Shown in pieces: positions 8,697 through 16,873 of a stretch of DNA of 64,000 bases. The notes below the pieces were generated by a model. It was not told the origin of the DNA. It saw only the letters and a list, made by a program, of their open reading frames with translations, and searched no databases. Origin of the DNA: Mucilaginibacter mallensis (GTDB taxonomy: Bacteria; Bacteroidota; Bacteroidia; Sphingobacteriales; Sphingobacteriaceae). The position numbers and the translations under genes are program-made. Numbering within the stretch: the first letter of the stretch is position 1; every line of letters starts with the position of its first letter. The stretch spans positions 2,976,001 to 3,040,000 of the forward strand of contig NZ_LT629740.1 of NCBI RefSeq assembly GCF_900105165.1. The letters run 5' to 3'.

Positions 8697-9158
8697 ATGA
8701 AAATTGCTCTTTTCCCGGGCTCGTTTGATCCCGTTACCAAGGCACATGTTGATATTGTAAAAAGATCGATCGGCTTGTTCGATAAGATTTATATCGGCAT
8801 AGGCGTCAACAGCTCCAAATCAGGTTTTTTAAGTGTGGAAACCCGTGAGAAAATGCTGCGTGCTGTTTTTGAGAACGAGCCCAAAATTCATATCGTAGCT
8901 TATGAGGGCTTAACCGTAAATTTCTGCAAATCCATTGGTGCCGATTATATGATTCGCGGCATTCGTACCGTGTCAGATTTTGAATACGAAAAAGCCATAG
9001 CACAAATGAACCACTCGCTGGTGCCTGAGATAGAAAGCATTTTTATTGTAAGTAAACCGGGGTACTCATCCATTAGCTCAACCATTGTACGTGAAATTAT
9101 GCGGTACAATGGCGATGTTGCCCAGTTTATTCCGAAAGAGGCACTGGCTTATCTTTAA
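8697..9158 (+). CDS. coaD: Phosphopantetheine adenylyltransferase CoaD
   Basis: A 153-aa protein of normal length. It transfers AMP from ATP to 4'-phosphopantetheine in CoA synthesis. The nucleotidyltransferase motif is PGSFDPVTKAH (residues 7-17); the usual TxGH has Ala in place of Gly here, while the His is kept. The second signature ISSTIVREI is near residue 128, and MIRGIRTVSDFEYE near residue 87 is the conserved substrate loop. The 3' end overlaps the convergent Nudix gene by 32 bases. Confidence 0.93.
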   Translation: MKIALFPGSFDPVTKAHVDIVKRSIGLFDKIYIGIGVNSSKSGFLSVETREKMLRAVFENEPKIHIVAYEGLTVNFCKSIGADYMIRGIRTVSDFEYEKAIAQMNHSLVPEIESIFIVSKPGYSSISSTIVREIMRYNGDVAQFIPKEALAYL

Positions 9159-9765
9159 TCAGGTCCTTTTCAACCAGCACATCTAATATTGATGGGAAGG
9201 TATTCATCAGGATAGCATCAATATGATGTTTCCTGAACCAGCGTACATCCGTTATGCCTTCTTCTATCTGTGGTTTTAATCTACCTGCCCCTTTATATTT
9301 CATGCTGAACCAGTAGGTCTTTTTTAACACTACCTCTTCCCTGCTGATATAAACATGATAAGTATTGCATATTTTTTTACCAAGCTTGCTTACTCTTATA
9401 CCACACTCCTCTTCCACCTCGCGCACAGCGGCAACTTTCACTTTCTCATCTTTCTCTATTTTACCCTTAGGCAGATCCCATTTATTATTACGGTAAATGA
9501 ACAGATAATCACCATTTTCGTTCTTAACAAGTCCACCTGCGGCCTCAATAAGTGTAGTGTTATTTACTACACTTTTAAGGAAAACCTTAGCATCATCGCA
9601 TAAAATATAAAAAAGATTACTATGATGTTTAAGTATCCAGGTGTATATAATTTTCAAGTCAAAAGTCTCAGCATCAAGGCGTTCATAACTTTCTACTTTC
9701 TTAGGTTCCGATTCTGTGAGCAGGATTACCTTTTCATTAATATAAATTCTGTATTTTTGAGCCAT
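9127..9765 (-). CDS. Nudix hydrolase
   Basis: A 212-aa protein with an N-terminal extension of about 70 residues followed by a Nudix domain. The Nudix box starts at GKIEKDE and ends REVEEECGI, a full GX5EX7REUXEEXGU match near residues 101-123. It should hydrolyse a nucleoside diphosphate linked to X; the substrate cannot be told. The C-terminus has the ITDVRWFRKHHID stretch seen in Ap4A/ADP-ribose-type members. Its start codon overlaps that of pyrE head to head by 2 bases, and its end overlaps coaD by 32 bases, so this gene has no untranslated flanks. Confidence 0.9.
   Translation of the reverse strand: MAQKYRIYINEKVILLTESEPKKVESYERLDAETFDLKIIYTWILKHHSNLFYILCDDAKVFLKSVVNNTTLIEAAGGLVKNENGDYLFIYRNNKWDLPKGKIEKDEKVKVAAVREVEEECGIRVSKLGKKICNTYHVYISREEVVLKKTYWFSMKYKGAGRLKPQIEEGITDVRWFRKHHIDAILMNTFPSILDVLVEKDLIKDKPVPLSE
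9752..9759 (+). promoter_or_regulatory. -7 box for pyrE inside the Nudix gene start
   Basis: TATTTTTG matches TAnnTTTG and ends 4 bases before the pyrE ATG, which would make a leaderless transcript. The box lies within the first codons of the divergent Nudix gene. Confidence 0.5.
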
Positions 9766-10405
9766 GTTTAATAATAGTGAGGCCGAACAGCAAGTGGCCG
9801 AATTCCTGCTGCAAATTAAAGCAATTAAATTACAACCTAATAATCCATTTACATGGGCATCAGGCTGGAAATCGCCAATTTATTGTGATAATCGCATAAC
9901 ACTGTCACATCCAACTGTACGCACCTACATCCGTCAGCAGTTAACACAGTTAATTCAGGAAAAGTTTGGCGCTGTTGGCTGTATTGCCGGTGTAGCTACT
10001 GCAGGCATACCACAAGGAGTATTAATTGCACAGGAATTAGGCTTGCCATTTATTTATGTACGCTCAAAACCAAAGGAACACGGCACAGGCAGCCTTATTG
10101 AGGGTGATGTTGTAACTGGTAAAAGGGTTGTAGTAATTGAAGATCTGATATCGACAGGCAAAAGCAGCTTACAGGCTGTTGCAGCTTTACGCGAGGCAGG
10201 CTACCACGTAGCCGGGCTTGCCGCTATATTCACCTACCAATTTGATGTAGCGACAGAGAATTTTACTGAAGCAAAATGTCCATTTGTTACATTATCAAAC
10301 TATAGCGCTTTAATAAAATATGCTGAACAGCACCAGTATGTTAGTACTGATGATGTAGATATGCTAAAAAAATGGCGTGAAAACCCATCTGAATGGGGAA
10401 GATAA
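9764..10405 (+). CDS. pyrE: Orotate phosphoribosyltransferase
   Basis: A 213-aa protein. It makes orotidine 5'-monophosphate from orotate and PRPP in pyrimidine synthesis. The N-terminal FTWASGWKSPIYCDNR is the orotate/PRPP loop, and the PRPP-binding motif VVVIEDLISTGKSS is near residues 123-136. The mobile loop with the catalytic Lys is in RSKPKEHGTGSLIEG. The start gives the usual family N-terminus. It is divergent from Nudix with overlapping start codons. Confidence 0.94.
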   Translation: MFNNSEAEQQVAEFLLQIKAIKLQPNNPFTWASGWKSPIYCDNRITLSHPTVRTYIRQQLTQLIQEKFGAVGCIAGVATAGIPQGVLIAQELGLPFIYVRSKPKEHGTGSLIEGDVVTGKRVVVIEDLISTGKSSLQAVAALREAGYHVAGLAAIFTYQFDVATENFTEAKCPFVTLSNYSALIKYAEQHQYVSTDDVDMLKKWRENPSEWGR

Positions 10406-10495
10406 TTCAGTTTGCAGTGGGCAGTTTGCAGTTTTACAGTAACCTGGCCATCTAATAATGTAATGCAAGCTGAATACTGATAACTGCAAACTGAA
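10406..10495. repeat. Inverted repeat between pyrE and the SRPBCC gene
   Basis: TTCAGTTTGCAGT (10406-10418) is a perfect 13-base inverted match to ACTGCAAACTGAA (10483-10495). The left arm is followed by a partial direct copy (CAGTTTGCAGTT, 10422-10433). It fills the whole gap and ends 4 bases before the next ATG. It may be a small MITE remnant. Confidence 0.6.
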
Positions 10496-10499
10496 AAAT

Positions 10500-10895
10500 A
10501 TGTCTACCTTCGAGAGTACCGTTTCTATAAATAAACCAACAAATACTGTTTACCAATTTTTGGCTGATATGAATAATCATCAGCAATTAATGCCTGATGA
10601 TATCTCAGACTGGTCGTCGACTGTGGATGAGGCAAGATTTACTATCAGGAATATGATAAAACTGGCGCTGAAAATTGAAGAGCGTACCCCTGACACAGCT
10701 ATAAGAATAATCCCTGCTGAAAAGCCCCCGTTTGATCTTGAACTTAAATGGATTTTATCCGGCAATGAAAATTATACCGAAGTACACTTCACCATTGCTG
10801 CGGATTTAAATATGATGATGAAAATGGTTGCATCGGGCCCGTTACAAAAACTGGCTGACGATGAAACAGCAAACCTGCTTAGTATATTGAATTAA
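10500..10895 (+). CDS. SRPBCC (START/polyketide cyclase-like) family protein
   Basis: A 131-aa protein that fits the helix-grip fold. It has an N-terminal strand FESTVSINKP, a helix with VYQFLADMNNHQQLMP (a typical SRPBCC start), alternating strands, and a long C-terminal helix. No signal or TM is seen. The family binds hydrophobic ligands and no specific ligand can be named. It stands alone, downstream of pyrE, separated from it by an inverted repeat. Confidence 0.8.
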   Translation: MSTFESTVSINKPTNTVYQFLADMNNHQQLMPDDISDWSSTVDEARFTIRNMIKLALKIEERTPDTAIRIIPAEKPPFDLELKWILSGNENYTEVHFTIAADLNMMMKMVASGPLQKLADDETANLLSILN

Positions 10896-10905
10896 AATTC
10901 AATAC

Positions 10906-10995
10906 TTAGTAAGTACCTTTTCTTTGTTTATTAATGGCGTGGGCTATTACCAAAAATGCGTTGATAATAATTAAGCCTAAAATTAGTGTTCCCAT
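10906..10995 (-). CDS. Candidate small membrane peptide, 29 aa
   Basis: Reading from an ATG at 10995 gives MGTLILGLIIINAFLVIAHA followed by a short basic tail (INKQRKGTY): one TM helix and a positive C-terminus. A purine-rich GAGAAGAAGAG lies upstream of the ATG. On the far side CAAAAGATA resembles an inverted -7 box with one extra base. It lies in an otherwise empty 390-base gap. Only composition and layout support it; no homologue is recognised. Confidence 0.4.
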   Translation of the reverse strand: MGTLILGLIIINAFLVIAHAINKQRKGTY

Positions 10996-11258
10996 AACTT
11001 TGCTCTTCTTCTCTAAAGTTTAATTGTTTAATAATTGTAAGTCAAAGTCTGTTCCAAAAGATACACAACAAGGCTAATTTTACTTAATTATGTATCAGTA
11101 ACGACAAAAAAAAGCATTTAGTTTACAGGCACTAAAATATTTACGAGGAACTTACTCCTCATGTTACTCCTCATGGGAATATTATTGGGGAAATATCGGG
11201 CATTTGATGCTGTATAAGCAATAATGCCAGCTACAGGGTTTAATTGTAAAATTTACCG

Positions 11259-11266
11259 TATTTTTG
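11259..11266 (+). promoter_or_regulatory. -7 box for the ABC-F gene
   Basis: TATTTTTG matches TAnnTTTG, 20 bases before the ATG at 11287. This argues against the longer reading frame that begins at 11224, which would start upstream of the promoter. Confidence 0.55.
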
Positions 11267-11286
11267 CACAAAATATAAGGTGCAGC

Positions 11287-12915
11287 ATGATAACGGTATC
11301 CAATCTATCCCTACGCTACGGCAAACGAACATTATTTGAAGACGTTAACCTGAAATTTACCCAGGGTAACTGTTATGGTATTATTGGTGCTAATGGCGCA
11401 GGGAAATCAACTTTCTTAAAAATACTTTCAGGCGAAATTGACCCTACCAGTGGTTCAGTAAGTTTTACTCCCGGCGAACGTATGGCGGTATTAAGCCAGA
11501 ATCACTATGCTTTTGACGAATATTCGGTACTTGAAACCGTAATGATGGGGCATAAAGAAATGTATGCCGTAATGAAGGAGAAAGATGCCATCTACCTGAA
11601 AGAAGATTTTACAGACGCAGATGGCGAACGCGCGGGTGAGCTTGAAAATCTTTTTGCCGAAATGGATGGCTGGAACGCCGAAAGTAATGCCGCTACCCTA
11701 TTGAGCAATCTAGGTATCAAAGAAGAATATCACTATAAACTGGTTAAGGAACTGGATAACACCCAAAAGGTACGTGTTTTATTAGCACAGGCACTTTTTG
11801 GCAACCCCGATATATTATTACTCGATGAGCCTACCAACGACCTTGACATACATACTGTAAGCTGGCTCGAAGACTTTTTATCGACCTATGAGGCTATTGT
11901 ACTGGTAGTATCGCACGACAGGCACTTTTTAGATACCGTTTGTACCCATGTAGTTGATATCGACTTCTCAAAAATGACCATTTATACCGGCAACTATTCA
12001 TTCTGGTATGAATCAAGTCAGCTGGCATTAAAACAGCGTTCAGATCAGAATAAAAAGACTGAGGACCGGGTTAAAGAATTGCAGGAATTTATCCGCAGAT
12101 TTAGCGCTAACGCATCCAAATCAAAACAAGCCACCAGTCGTAAAAAAGCTTTGGATAAGATCAACCTTGACGAAATACAGCCATCAAACCGTAAATATCC
12201 GGGCATTATATTCAACAACCAGGGCCGTGAAGCCGGAGACCAGATATTACAGGTTGAGAATCTTTCAAAAACGCTTAATGGCGAGCTCTTATTTGCCAAT
12301 ATTAGTTTCACAGCAAATAAAGGAGATAAGATTGCCGTTATCTCACAAAATAGCTTAGCTACAACAGCATTCTATGATATTTTAGCAGGTCGCGATACAG
12401 CAGATAAGGGCACATTTAAATGGGGTGTTACCATTAATATGGCTGATATTCCAATGGATAATACGGATTATTTTAAAGGAAAGAATGAAAATCTGATAGA
12501 CTGGCTACGTGAATATTCTCCTGGCGAAAAGGATGATCAGTTTATCCGTGGATTCTTAGGTCGCATGCTATTCTCTGGCGAAGAGGTGTTGAAAAAGAGT
12601 AATGTACTATCAGGTGGTGAAAAAATGCGTTGTATGTTTAGCCGTATGATGCTGCAACAAGCCAACCTGTTGATTTTTGATGAACCAACCAACCACCTTG
12701 ATCTGGAATCGATCACAGCGCTTAATAACGGCATGAAAGACTATAGGGGAACTATCCTCTTTACCTCACGGGATCATGAACTGGTTGAAACCGTGGCTAA
12801 CCGTATTATTGAATTAACCCCTGGCGGTTATATTGATAAACTAATGGATTATGACGAGTACATTAACAGTGATGCCGTACAAAAACAACGAGACGAGTTA
12901 TATGCCTTAGCCTAG
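11287..12915 (+). CDS. ABC-F family ATPase (YbiT-like), translation factor type
   Basis: A 542-aa soluble protein with two ABC domains and no membrane domain; ABC-F proteins act on ribosomes. Domain 1 has Walker A GANGAGKST near residue 36 and Walker B ILLLDEPTNDLD, but its signature reads LDNTQ in place of LSGGQ. The linker region rich in Lys and Arg (KQATSRKKALDK) matches the ABC-F P-site tRNA interaction motif. Domain 2 has an intact LSGGE signature and LLIFDEPTNHLD, but its P-loop is degenerate (AVISQNSLATTAF, no GK[ST]). The start was chosen from the promoter position and because MITVSNLSLRYG is the usual N-terminus. Only one of the two composite ATP sites looks canonical. Confidence 0.9.
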   Translation: MITVSNLSLRYGKRTLFEDVNLKFTQGNCYGIIGANGAGKSTFLKILSGEIDPTSGSVSFTPGERMAVLSQNHYAFDEYSVLETVMMGHKEMYAVMKEKDAIYLKEDFTDADGERAGELENLFAEMDGWNAESNAATLLSNLGIKEEYHYKLVKELDNTQKVRVLLAQALFGNPDILLLDEPTNDLDIHTVSWLEDFLSTYEAIVLVVSHDRHFLDTVCTHVVDIDFSKMTIYTGNYSFWYESSQLALKQRSDQNKKTEDRVKELQEFIRRFSANASKSKQATSRKKALDKINLDEIQPSNRKYPGIIFNNQGREAGDQILQVENLSKTLNGELLFANISFTANKGDKIAVISQNSLATTAFYDILAGRDTADKGTFKWGVTINMADIPMDNTDYFKGKNENLIDWLREYSPGEKDDQFIRGFLGRMLFSGEEVLKKSNVLSGGEKMRCMFSRMMLQQANLLIFDEPTNHLDLESITALNNGMKDYRGTILFTSRDHELVETVANRIIELTPGGYIDKLMDYDEYINSDAVQKQRDELYALA

Positions 12916-12922
12916 ATCAATC

Positions 12923-13741
12923 TTGAAAAAAATATTATTTATTGCCGTTCTGGTTGTACTACGATTTGCCTGTGCCCATGCACAGGTAATTGAAGGCTCT
13001 ATTAATGATGCCAAAACCAGTGAAAAGCTGCAATATGTAAATATTGGCCTAATTGGTAAAGCTACCGGCACTGTAACAGACAATAATGGCTATTTTAAGC
13101 TTACGCTTAATAATAACAATGCTGATAGCCTGAGAATTTCAATGATCGGTTATGTTCCAAAAACATTCCTGGTAAGTGATTTTATCAGGAATTATAACGG
13201 GACTAAAGTTATTTCGTTATCGCCGGATAATCGTCAGCTTAAAGAAGTTAAGGTTTACAGCCGCAAACCCAAACAAAGCATATTAGGCAATACAACCCAA
13301 TCAAAAACAACTGATGTTGGTTTTACAAGCAGCGCGCTAGGCAATGAAATAGGCGCCATTATCAGGATAAAACGGGCACCCACTCACCTTAAACAATTTA
13401 ATACATCGCTTGCCCATCCCGCAACCGATTCAGTAAAACTACGGCTCAACTTTTACAACGTTAAAAGCGGCAAACCAGATACTATTTTGCAGCACCAAAA
13501 TATTTTTGTCACGGTAAAAAAAGGACAGGAAAAGATAACTGTCGACCTTGAGCCCTACCACATTTATGTTGAAGATAAATTTTTTGTAAGCCTTGAGTGG
13601 ATAGAAAACAGTAAAGGACAAGGGGTTATGTTTTCGGCAAGTGTATTAAGCGGTAACATAATTTCAAGAGAAACAAGTCAGGCCAATTGGGAAAAAATAG
13701 GCATTGCTGGTATTGGTTTTAATGTACTGGCATCATATTAA
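12923..13741 (+). CDS. Carboxypeptidase-like regulatory domain protein, secreted
   Basis: A 272-aa protein starting at a TTG with a clear signal peptide (KKILFIAVLVVLRFACAHAQ). It is followed by a CarboxypepD_reg-like beta-sandwich (EGSINDAKTSEKLQYVNIGL through a DNNGYFKLTL hairpin) at about residues 22-105. The C-terminal half, about 130-272, is beta-rich and of unknown family. In Bacteroidota such domains often head TonB-dependent proteins, but there is no plug or barrel here. It starts 7 bases after the ABC-F gene, so it may be co-transcribed. Confidence 0.8.
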   Translation: MKKILFIAVLVVLRFACAHAQVIEGSINDAKTSEKLQYVNIGLIGKATGTVTDNNGYFKLTLNNNNADSLRISMIGYVPKTFLVSDFIRNYNGTKVISLSPDNRQLKEVKVYSRKPKQSILGNTTQSKTTDVGFTSSALGNEIGAIIRIKRAPTHLKQFNTSLAHPATDSVKLRLNFYNVKSGKPDTILQHQNIFVTVKKGQEKITVDLEPYHIYVEDKFFVSLEWIENSKGQGVMFSASVLSGNIISRETSQANWEKIGIAGIGFNVLASY

Positions 13742-13773
13742 TAAAATATATTAGCCATTTTAATAAATTGCTA

Positions 13774-13781
13774 TATATTTG
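13774..13781 (+). promoter_or_regulatory. -7 box for tRNA-Lys
   Basis: TATATTTG matches TAnnTTTG, 17 bases before the mature tRNA 5' end. TTAG at 13751-13754 lies 19 bases upstream as a weak -33. Confidence 0.55.
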
Positions 13782-13798
13782 CAACCCGTAAAAAATAT

Positions 13799-13874
13799 GA
13801 CTCGGTAGCTCAGCCGGTAGAGCAACTGACTCTTAATCAGTGGGTCGAGGGTTCGAACCCCTCCCGGGTCACCA
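13799..13874 (+). tRNA. tRNA-Lys (anticodon CTT)
   Basis: The acceptor stem GACTCGG pairs with CCGGGTC, followed by A and an encoded CCA. The anticodon stem ACTGA/TCAGT encloses loop CTCTTAA, giving anticodon CTT. The T arm has the standard GGTTCGAACC core. All arms fold normally. Confidence 0.95.
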
Positions 13875-13880
13875 TACCTC

Positions 13881-13915
13881 AAAACAGCCTTTAGACACAT
13901 CTAAAGGCTGTTTTT
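13881..13915 (+). terminator. Rho-independent terminator after tRNA-Lys
   Basis: AAAACAGCCTTTAGA pairs with TCTAAAGGCTGTTTT around a 4-base loop and ends in a T run. Confidence 0.85.
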
Positions 13916-13941
13916 ATTTCAATCAAAATGAAAACAATACG

Positions 13942-13970
13942 TTTGTTAATCATAGAGATTCTATAGTTTG
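13942..13970 (+). promoter_or_regulatory. Candidate promoter for the AraC-type regulator
   Basis: TTTG at 13942-13945 and TATAGTTTG at 13962-13970 fit the Bacteroidota promoter, except for one extra base inside the -7 box. The two TTTG blocks have normal spacing. The ATG at 14004 follows 33 bases later. Confidence 0.4.
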
Positions 13971-14003
13971 ATTTGCGCCTTTTTTATTTTAAACAAATTT
14001 ATA

Positions 14004-14876
14004 ATGAACGACAACGCATTAGAACTGTTTAATCCTCAAAGTAAGTCTTTGGTGTTTAAAGTTTTTCCGTTCGGGAGCGATGAATATTTCAATAGTTTAA
14101 AGAAGTATAATTATTTTTCTGTGATTTTGATTTTAGCGGGTAAAGGAAGTCTGATAGCCGATATTTCGGAATACAGTTTTAAAGAAAATAGCCTCATGTG
14201 CTTTTCTCTTTACCAGCCATTTAAGATCCAATGCAAAAAGGGTTTCAAAGGGATTATGGTTAATTTTCATCCTGAGTTTTTTTGTCTTCATAAGCACCGG
14301 AACGAAGTTTCTTGCAATGGCGTTCTTTTTAATAACATTTATGAGTCGCCGGTCATCAATTTAACTGTTGATGAAGCGCAGTATTTGTTAACTATCATAA
14401 CCGGGCTTAAAGTTGAAATGGAACGCCCGGGCCCTTCGCAACCCGAGGTATTGATATCCTATTTAAAAATATTGCTCATCAACGCTTCCCGGATCAAAAT
14501 TGAACAAAGGCATTTAGAAGCGGTATCAAGCAAAAAGGCGCCGGTTATTTTAAATAGTTTGAAAGATGCCATCGATGAACATTTTAAATCACTTCACAGT
14601 CCTGGTGATTATGCCGAATTACTAAACATTTCCACAGCAGCCCTAAACAGGCTAAGTAAAACTTATTTTAATAAGACATTGTCAAACCTTATTGCTGACA
14701 GAATAATTATTGAAGCAAAAAGACAGTTATACCTAACGTCTGAGCCTGTTAAATCGATTGCCTATGAACTGGGTTTTAATGACGAGTTTTATTTTAGCCG
14801 TTTTTTTAAAAGTAATGTGGCTATATCTCCACAGTTTTTCAGAGATACTGTTGGATTTGATCGCGGAAACGCCTAA
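14004..14876 (+). CDS. AraC family transcriptional regulator
   Basis: A 290-aa protein starting at the ATG at 14004 (MNDNALELF); a longer frame exists from 13968. The N-terminal ~170 residues form a cupin-like sensing domain (a conserved GKGSLIADISEY-like strand pair). The C-terminal ~100 residues hold two HTH motifs (SPGDYAELLNISTAALNRLSK and PVKSIAYELGFNDEFYFSRFFK), ending in the AraC signature. It is likely a one-component regulator responding to a small molecule. The DUF1348 gene 130 bases downstream is a possible target. Confidence 0.9.
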   Translation: MNDNALELFNPQSKSLVFKVFPFGSDEYFNSLKKYNYFSVILILAGKGSLIADISEYSFKENSLMCFSLYQPFKIQCKKGFKGIMVNFHPEFFCLHKHRNEVSCNGVLFNNIYESPVINLTVDEAQYLLTIITGLKVEMERPGPSQPEVLISYLKILLINASRIKIEQRHLEAVSSKKAPVILNSLKDAIDEHFKSLHSPGDYAELLNISTAALNRLSKTYFNKTLSNLIADRIIIEAKRQLYLTSEPVKSIAYELGFNDEFYFSRFFKSNVAISPQFFRDTVGFDRGNA

Positions 14877-15006
14877 TTCTCATTAAAAAGGTTACTGATC
14901 AGCTGAAATTAAATTATAACGATTTCATAATTGCTTATTGCATTTGTCCATGTCAAAACACGGTTTATCCATGGTATCCAGTCCTGCATATAATGACATT
15001 TGTACC

Positions 15007-15426
15007 ATGAAAACAGAACAAAGATTTCCGCTGCCACCATGGGATATGGAGAATGCGGCACAAAAATTACAGATCATAGAAAACGAATGGAACACGCTCG
15101 ATCCTGAAAAAGTAATAACTGGTTATGCTCCTGATGCTGAAGTTCGTTATGGTACAGAATTTTTGAACGGACGTGAGGAAATTAAACAATTCCTGAACAA
15201 TAAATGGCAACAGCAATTAAGTTTTAAACTAAAGCTGGATCTGTGGGGTGCCCTTAAAAGCAGGATGGCTGTAAGGTTTGAATGTGAATGGCACAATACT
15301 GCCGGACAATGGTACAGAAGTTACGGTGTGCAGGTTTTTCAGTTTGACGATGATGGATATGTACAAATGAACTTTGCCAGCTTTAATGACGAACCTATAG
15401 CTGAAAGCGCCCGAAAATTGGTGTGA
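15007..15426 (+). CDS. DUF1348 / NTF2-like family protein
   Basis: A 139-aa protein starting at the ATG at 15007 (MKTEQRFPLPPWD), which gives the usual family length and N-terminus; an in-frame start at 14938 is less likely. It shows the NTF2-like cone fold: a helix with QIIENEWNTLDPEKV, then GREEIKQFL, then strands ending in WYRSYGVQVFQFD and NDEPIAESARK, as in DUF1348 proteins. The biochemical function is unknown. It lies downstream of the AraC gene on the same strand. Confidence 0.88.
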   Translation: MKTEQRFPLPPWDMENAAQKLQIIENEWNTLDPEKVITGYAPDAEVRYGTEFLNGREEIKQFLNNKWQQQLSFKLKLDLWGALKSRMAVRFECEWHNTAGQWYRSYGVQVFQFDDDGYVQMNFASFNDEPIAESARKLV

Positions 15427-15747
15427 AATTTATTGAATAGAAATTCCGGGGGACATATTTGCGGTGTAACATCATTGTATTGATTTTTCCCTTAACGCAG
15501 CAATTTTCTTTACATCCTCAATAAAAGAGTTCGACATCTGTACTTTTTGGGGTCACGGAATTTCAAAAACCGCTTCTAATTGCGTTATAGGCGGTTTTTA
15601 TTTTAGGCAATCTTTAGATACTATGTTTCTGTACGACCGAGGTACTTTTTGTGTTTGAATCTCGTTGGGAAATATGAAGCCACTCGAATTATGACTACTT
15701 GTTCAAGAGATTGAAACCATTAAGGCTTAACTTATTAAACCATCCAA
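15427..15747. other. Intergenic region between convergent DUF1348 and GH5 genes
   Basis: No ORF or RNA gene was recognised apart from the hairpin at 15565-15599. Confidence 0.6.
15565..15599. terminator. Hairpin terminator between convergent genes
   Basis: AAAAACCGC (15565-15573) pairs with GCGGTTTTT (15591-15599), followed by ATTTT. It can serve both strands. Confidence 0.65.
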
Positions 15748-16791
15748 TCATCGTTTACCAGTAGGTATCAAAGCCGTTAACAAACCTTGATGCCAGGTTT
15801 TCTCCTTCTGGTCGTATAGGCTGAATTTCACTGCGAAATTAAAAATGCCCCATGAAAAACCGTGCAGTTCCGCCTGTTCTCTGATACAGCTAAAATAACG
15901 TGCCTTGGAAACCGTATCTGCATGATCGCCGGCACCGAATTCGCCTAAAAACACCGGTCGCCCCTGCTTTTTTGCCCAATCTGAAACGGCATCCATCGCA
16001 TGGCTGATCACCCGCTTCTCCTGTTCGGTCCCCAGCCATTGGGTCCCGATCCACTCGCGTGGTTTGCCCATAGGAAACCAATCCTCTCCCTGCATGGTGA
16101 ACTGAATAGGATCATAATAATGAACCGTCAGGATCAGGTAATCGTCCTGCGGCAAATGCAGATCATTTAGTTTGTATACCAGGTTATAAAATGGTGGGCC
16201 CACGATAACCGGGCGGGTCGGATTGCTTTCCCGGATAATTGCCAGCGCCTCCTTAAAATAATCGTTCCAAATCGCATCGAGCTGTTCGTGCGGCTCTGCC
16301 ATAACTTCAAACATCACCTGCTGTGGTTTATGACTGTAGTGAGTCGACAACTGCTTCCACAGGCTCAGGAACCGCTCATGAAAAACCGCTGGTTCCTTCA
16401 TCAATTGTGCATCCAAATGGTTATCCAGTACAATAGCCAAATGATTTTTTAATGCTTCGCTGATGGCCCAGTCTATCCGTGCTAAGAATTGCGGGTCTAT
16501 TGTATACGGAGCCACGGTATCCATTCTGGCTACCCATTGGATTGGAAGCCTTACCGCGGTAAAACCGGCCGCTTTTATCAGTTTAAAATCACTGGCCGCT
16601 AAGGTGTGCCCCCATGCACCTTCTTTCGGTGCATCAAAAGTAAAAGCAATATTAATCGTTCTCGACAGGTAACCATTAAGGGTAGAAATATCGACTGTGG
16701 TTGAAGGAACTGTTTTCATGGCATAAATAGACGCACCGGAAAAGACCAATGAAAGGAACAGGAAACATATTTTCCGGATAAGCGAATTCAT
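15748..16791 (-). CDS. Glycoside hydrolase family 5 protein, secreted
   Basis: A 347-aa protein starting at the ATG at 16791 that begins a signal peptide (MNSLIRKICFLFLSLVFSGA); the frame is open to 16851. It has the GH5 TIM-barrel motifs: RLPIQW on strand 2, LDNHLDAQL, the acid/base Glu166 in VMAEPHE, His224 in TVHYYDP, and nucleophile Glu284 in FLGEFGAGD. The conserved Asn before the acid/base Glu (NEP) is Ala here (AEP). It probably acts on a beta-glucan or beta-mannan outside the cytoplasm; the substrate is not inferable. It is a single gene and ends near a hairpin terminator. Confidence 0.85.
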   Translation of the reverse strand: MNSLIRKICFLFLSLVFSGASIYAMKTVPSTTVDISTLNGYLSRTINIAFTFDAPKEGAWGHTLAASDFKLIKAAGFTAVRLPIQWVARMDTVAPYTIDPQFLARIDWAISEALKNHLAIVLDNHLDAQLMKEPAVFHERFLSLWKQLSTHYSHKPQQVMFEVMAEPHEQLDAIWNDYFKEALAIIRESNPTRPVIVGPPFYNLVYKLNDLHLPQDDYLILTVHYYDPIQFTMQGEDWFPMGKPREWIGTQWLGTEQEKRVISHAMDAVSDWAKKQGRPVFLGEFGAGDHADTVSKARYFSCIREQAELHGFSWGIFNFAVKFSLYDQKEKTWHQGLLTALIPTGKR

Positions 16792-16873
16792 CAAACTAAG
16801 ATAACTATCTCGCTCACAGTTTCCAACTTTCATAAAGCAGTTTCGCGGCAATATGCTTAAACTGTTTAAGCAT

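Noticed and set aside
13866..15600. GGGTCAC plus hairpin at both the tRNA-Lys 3' end and 15549, as possible att sites of an island
   Set aside because: The shared part is only 7 bases, no integrase lies between, and the AraC and DUF1348 genes look ordinary.
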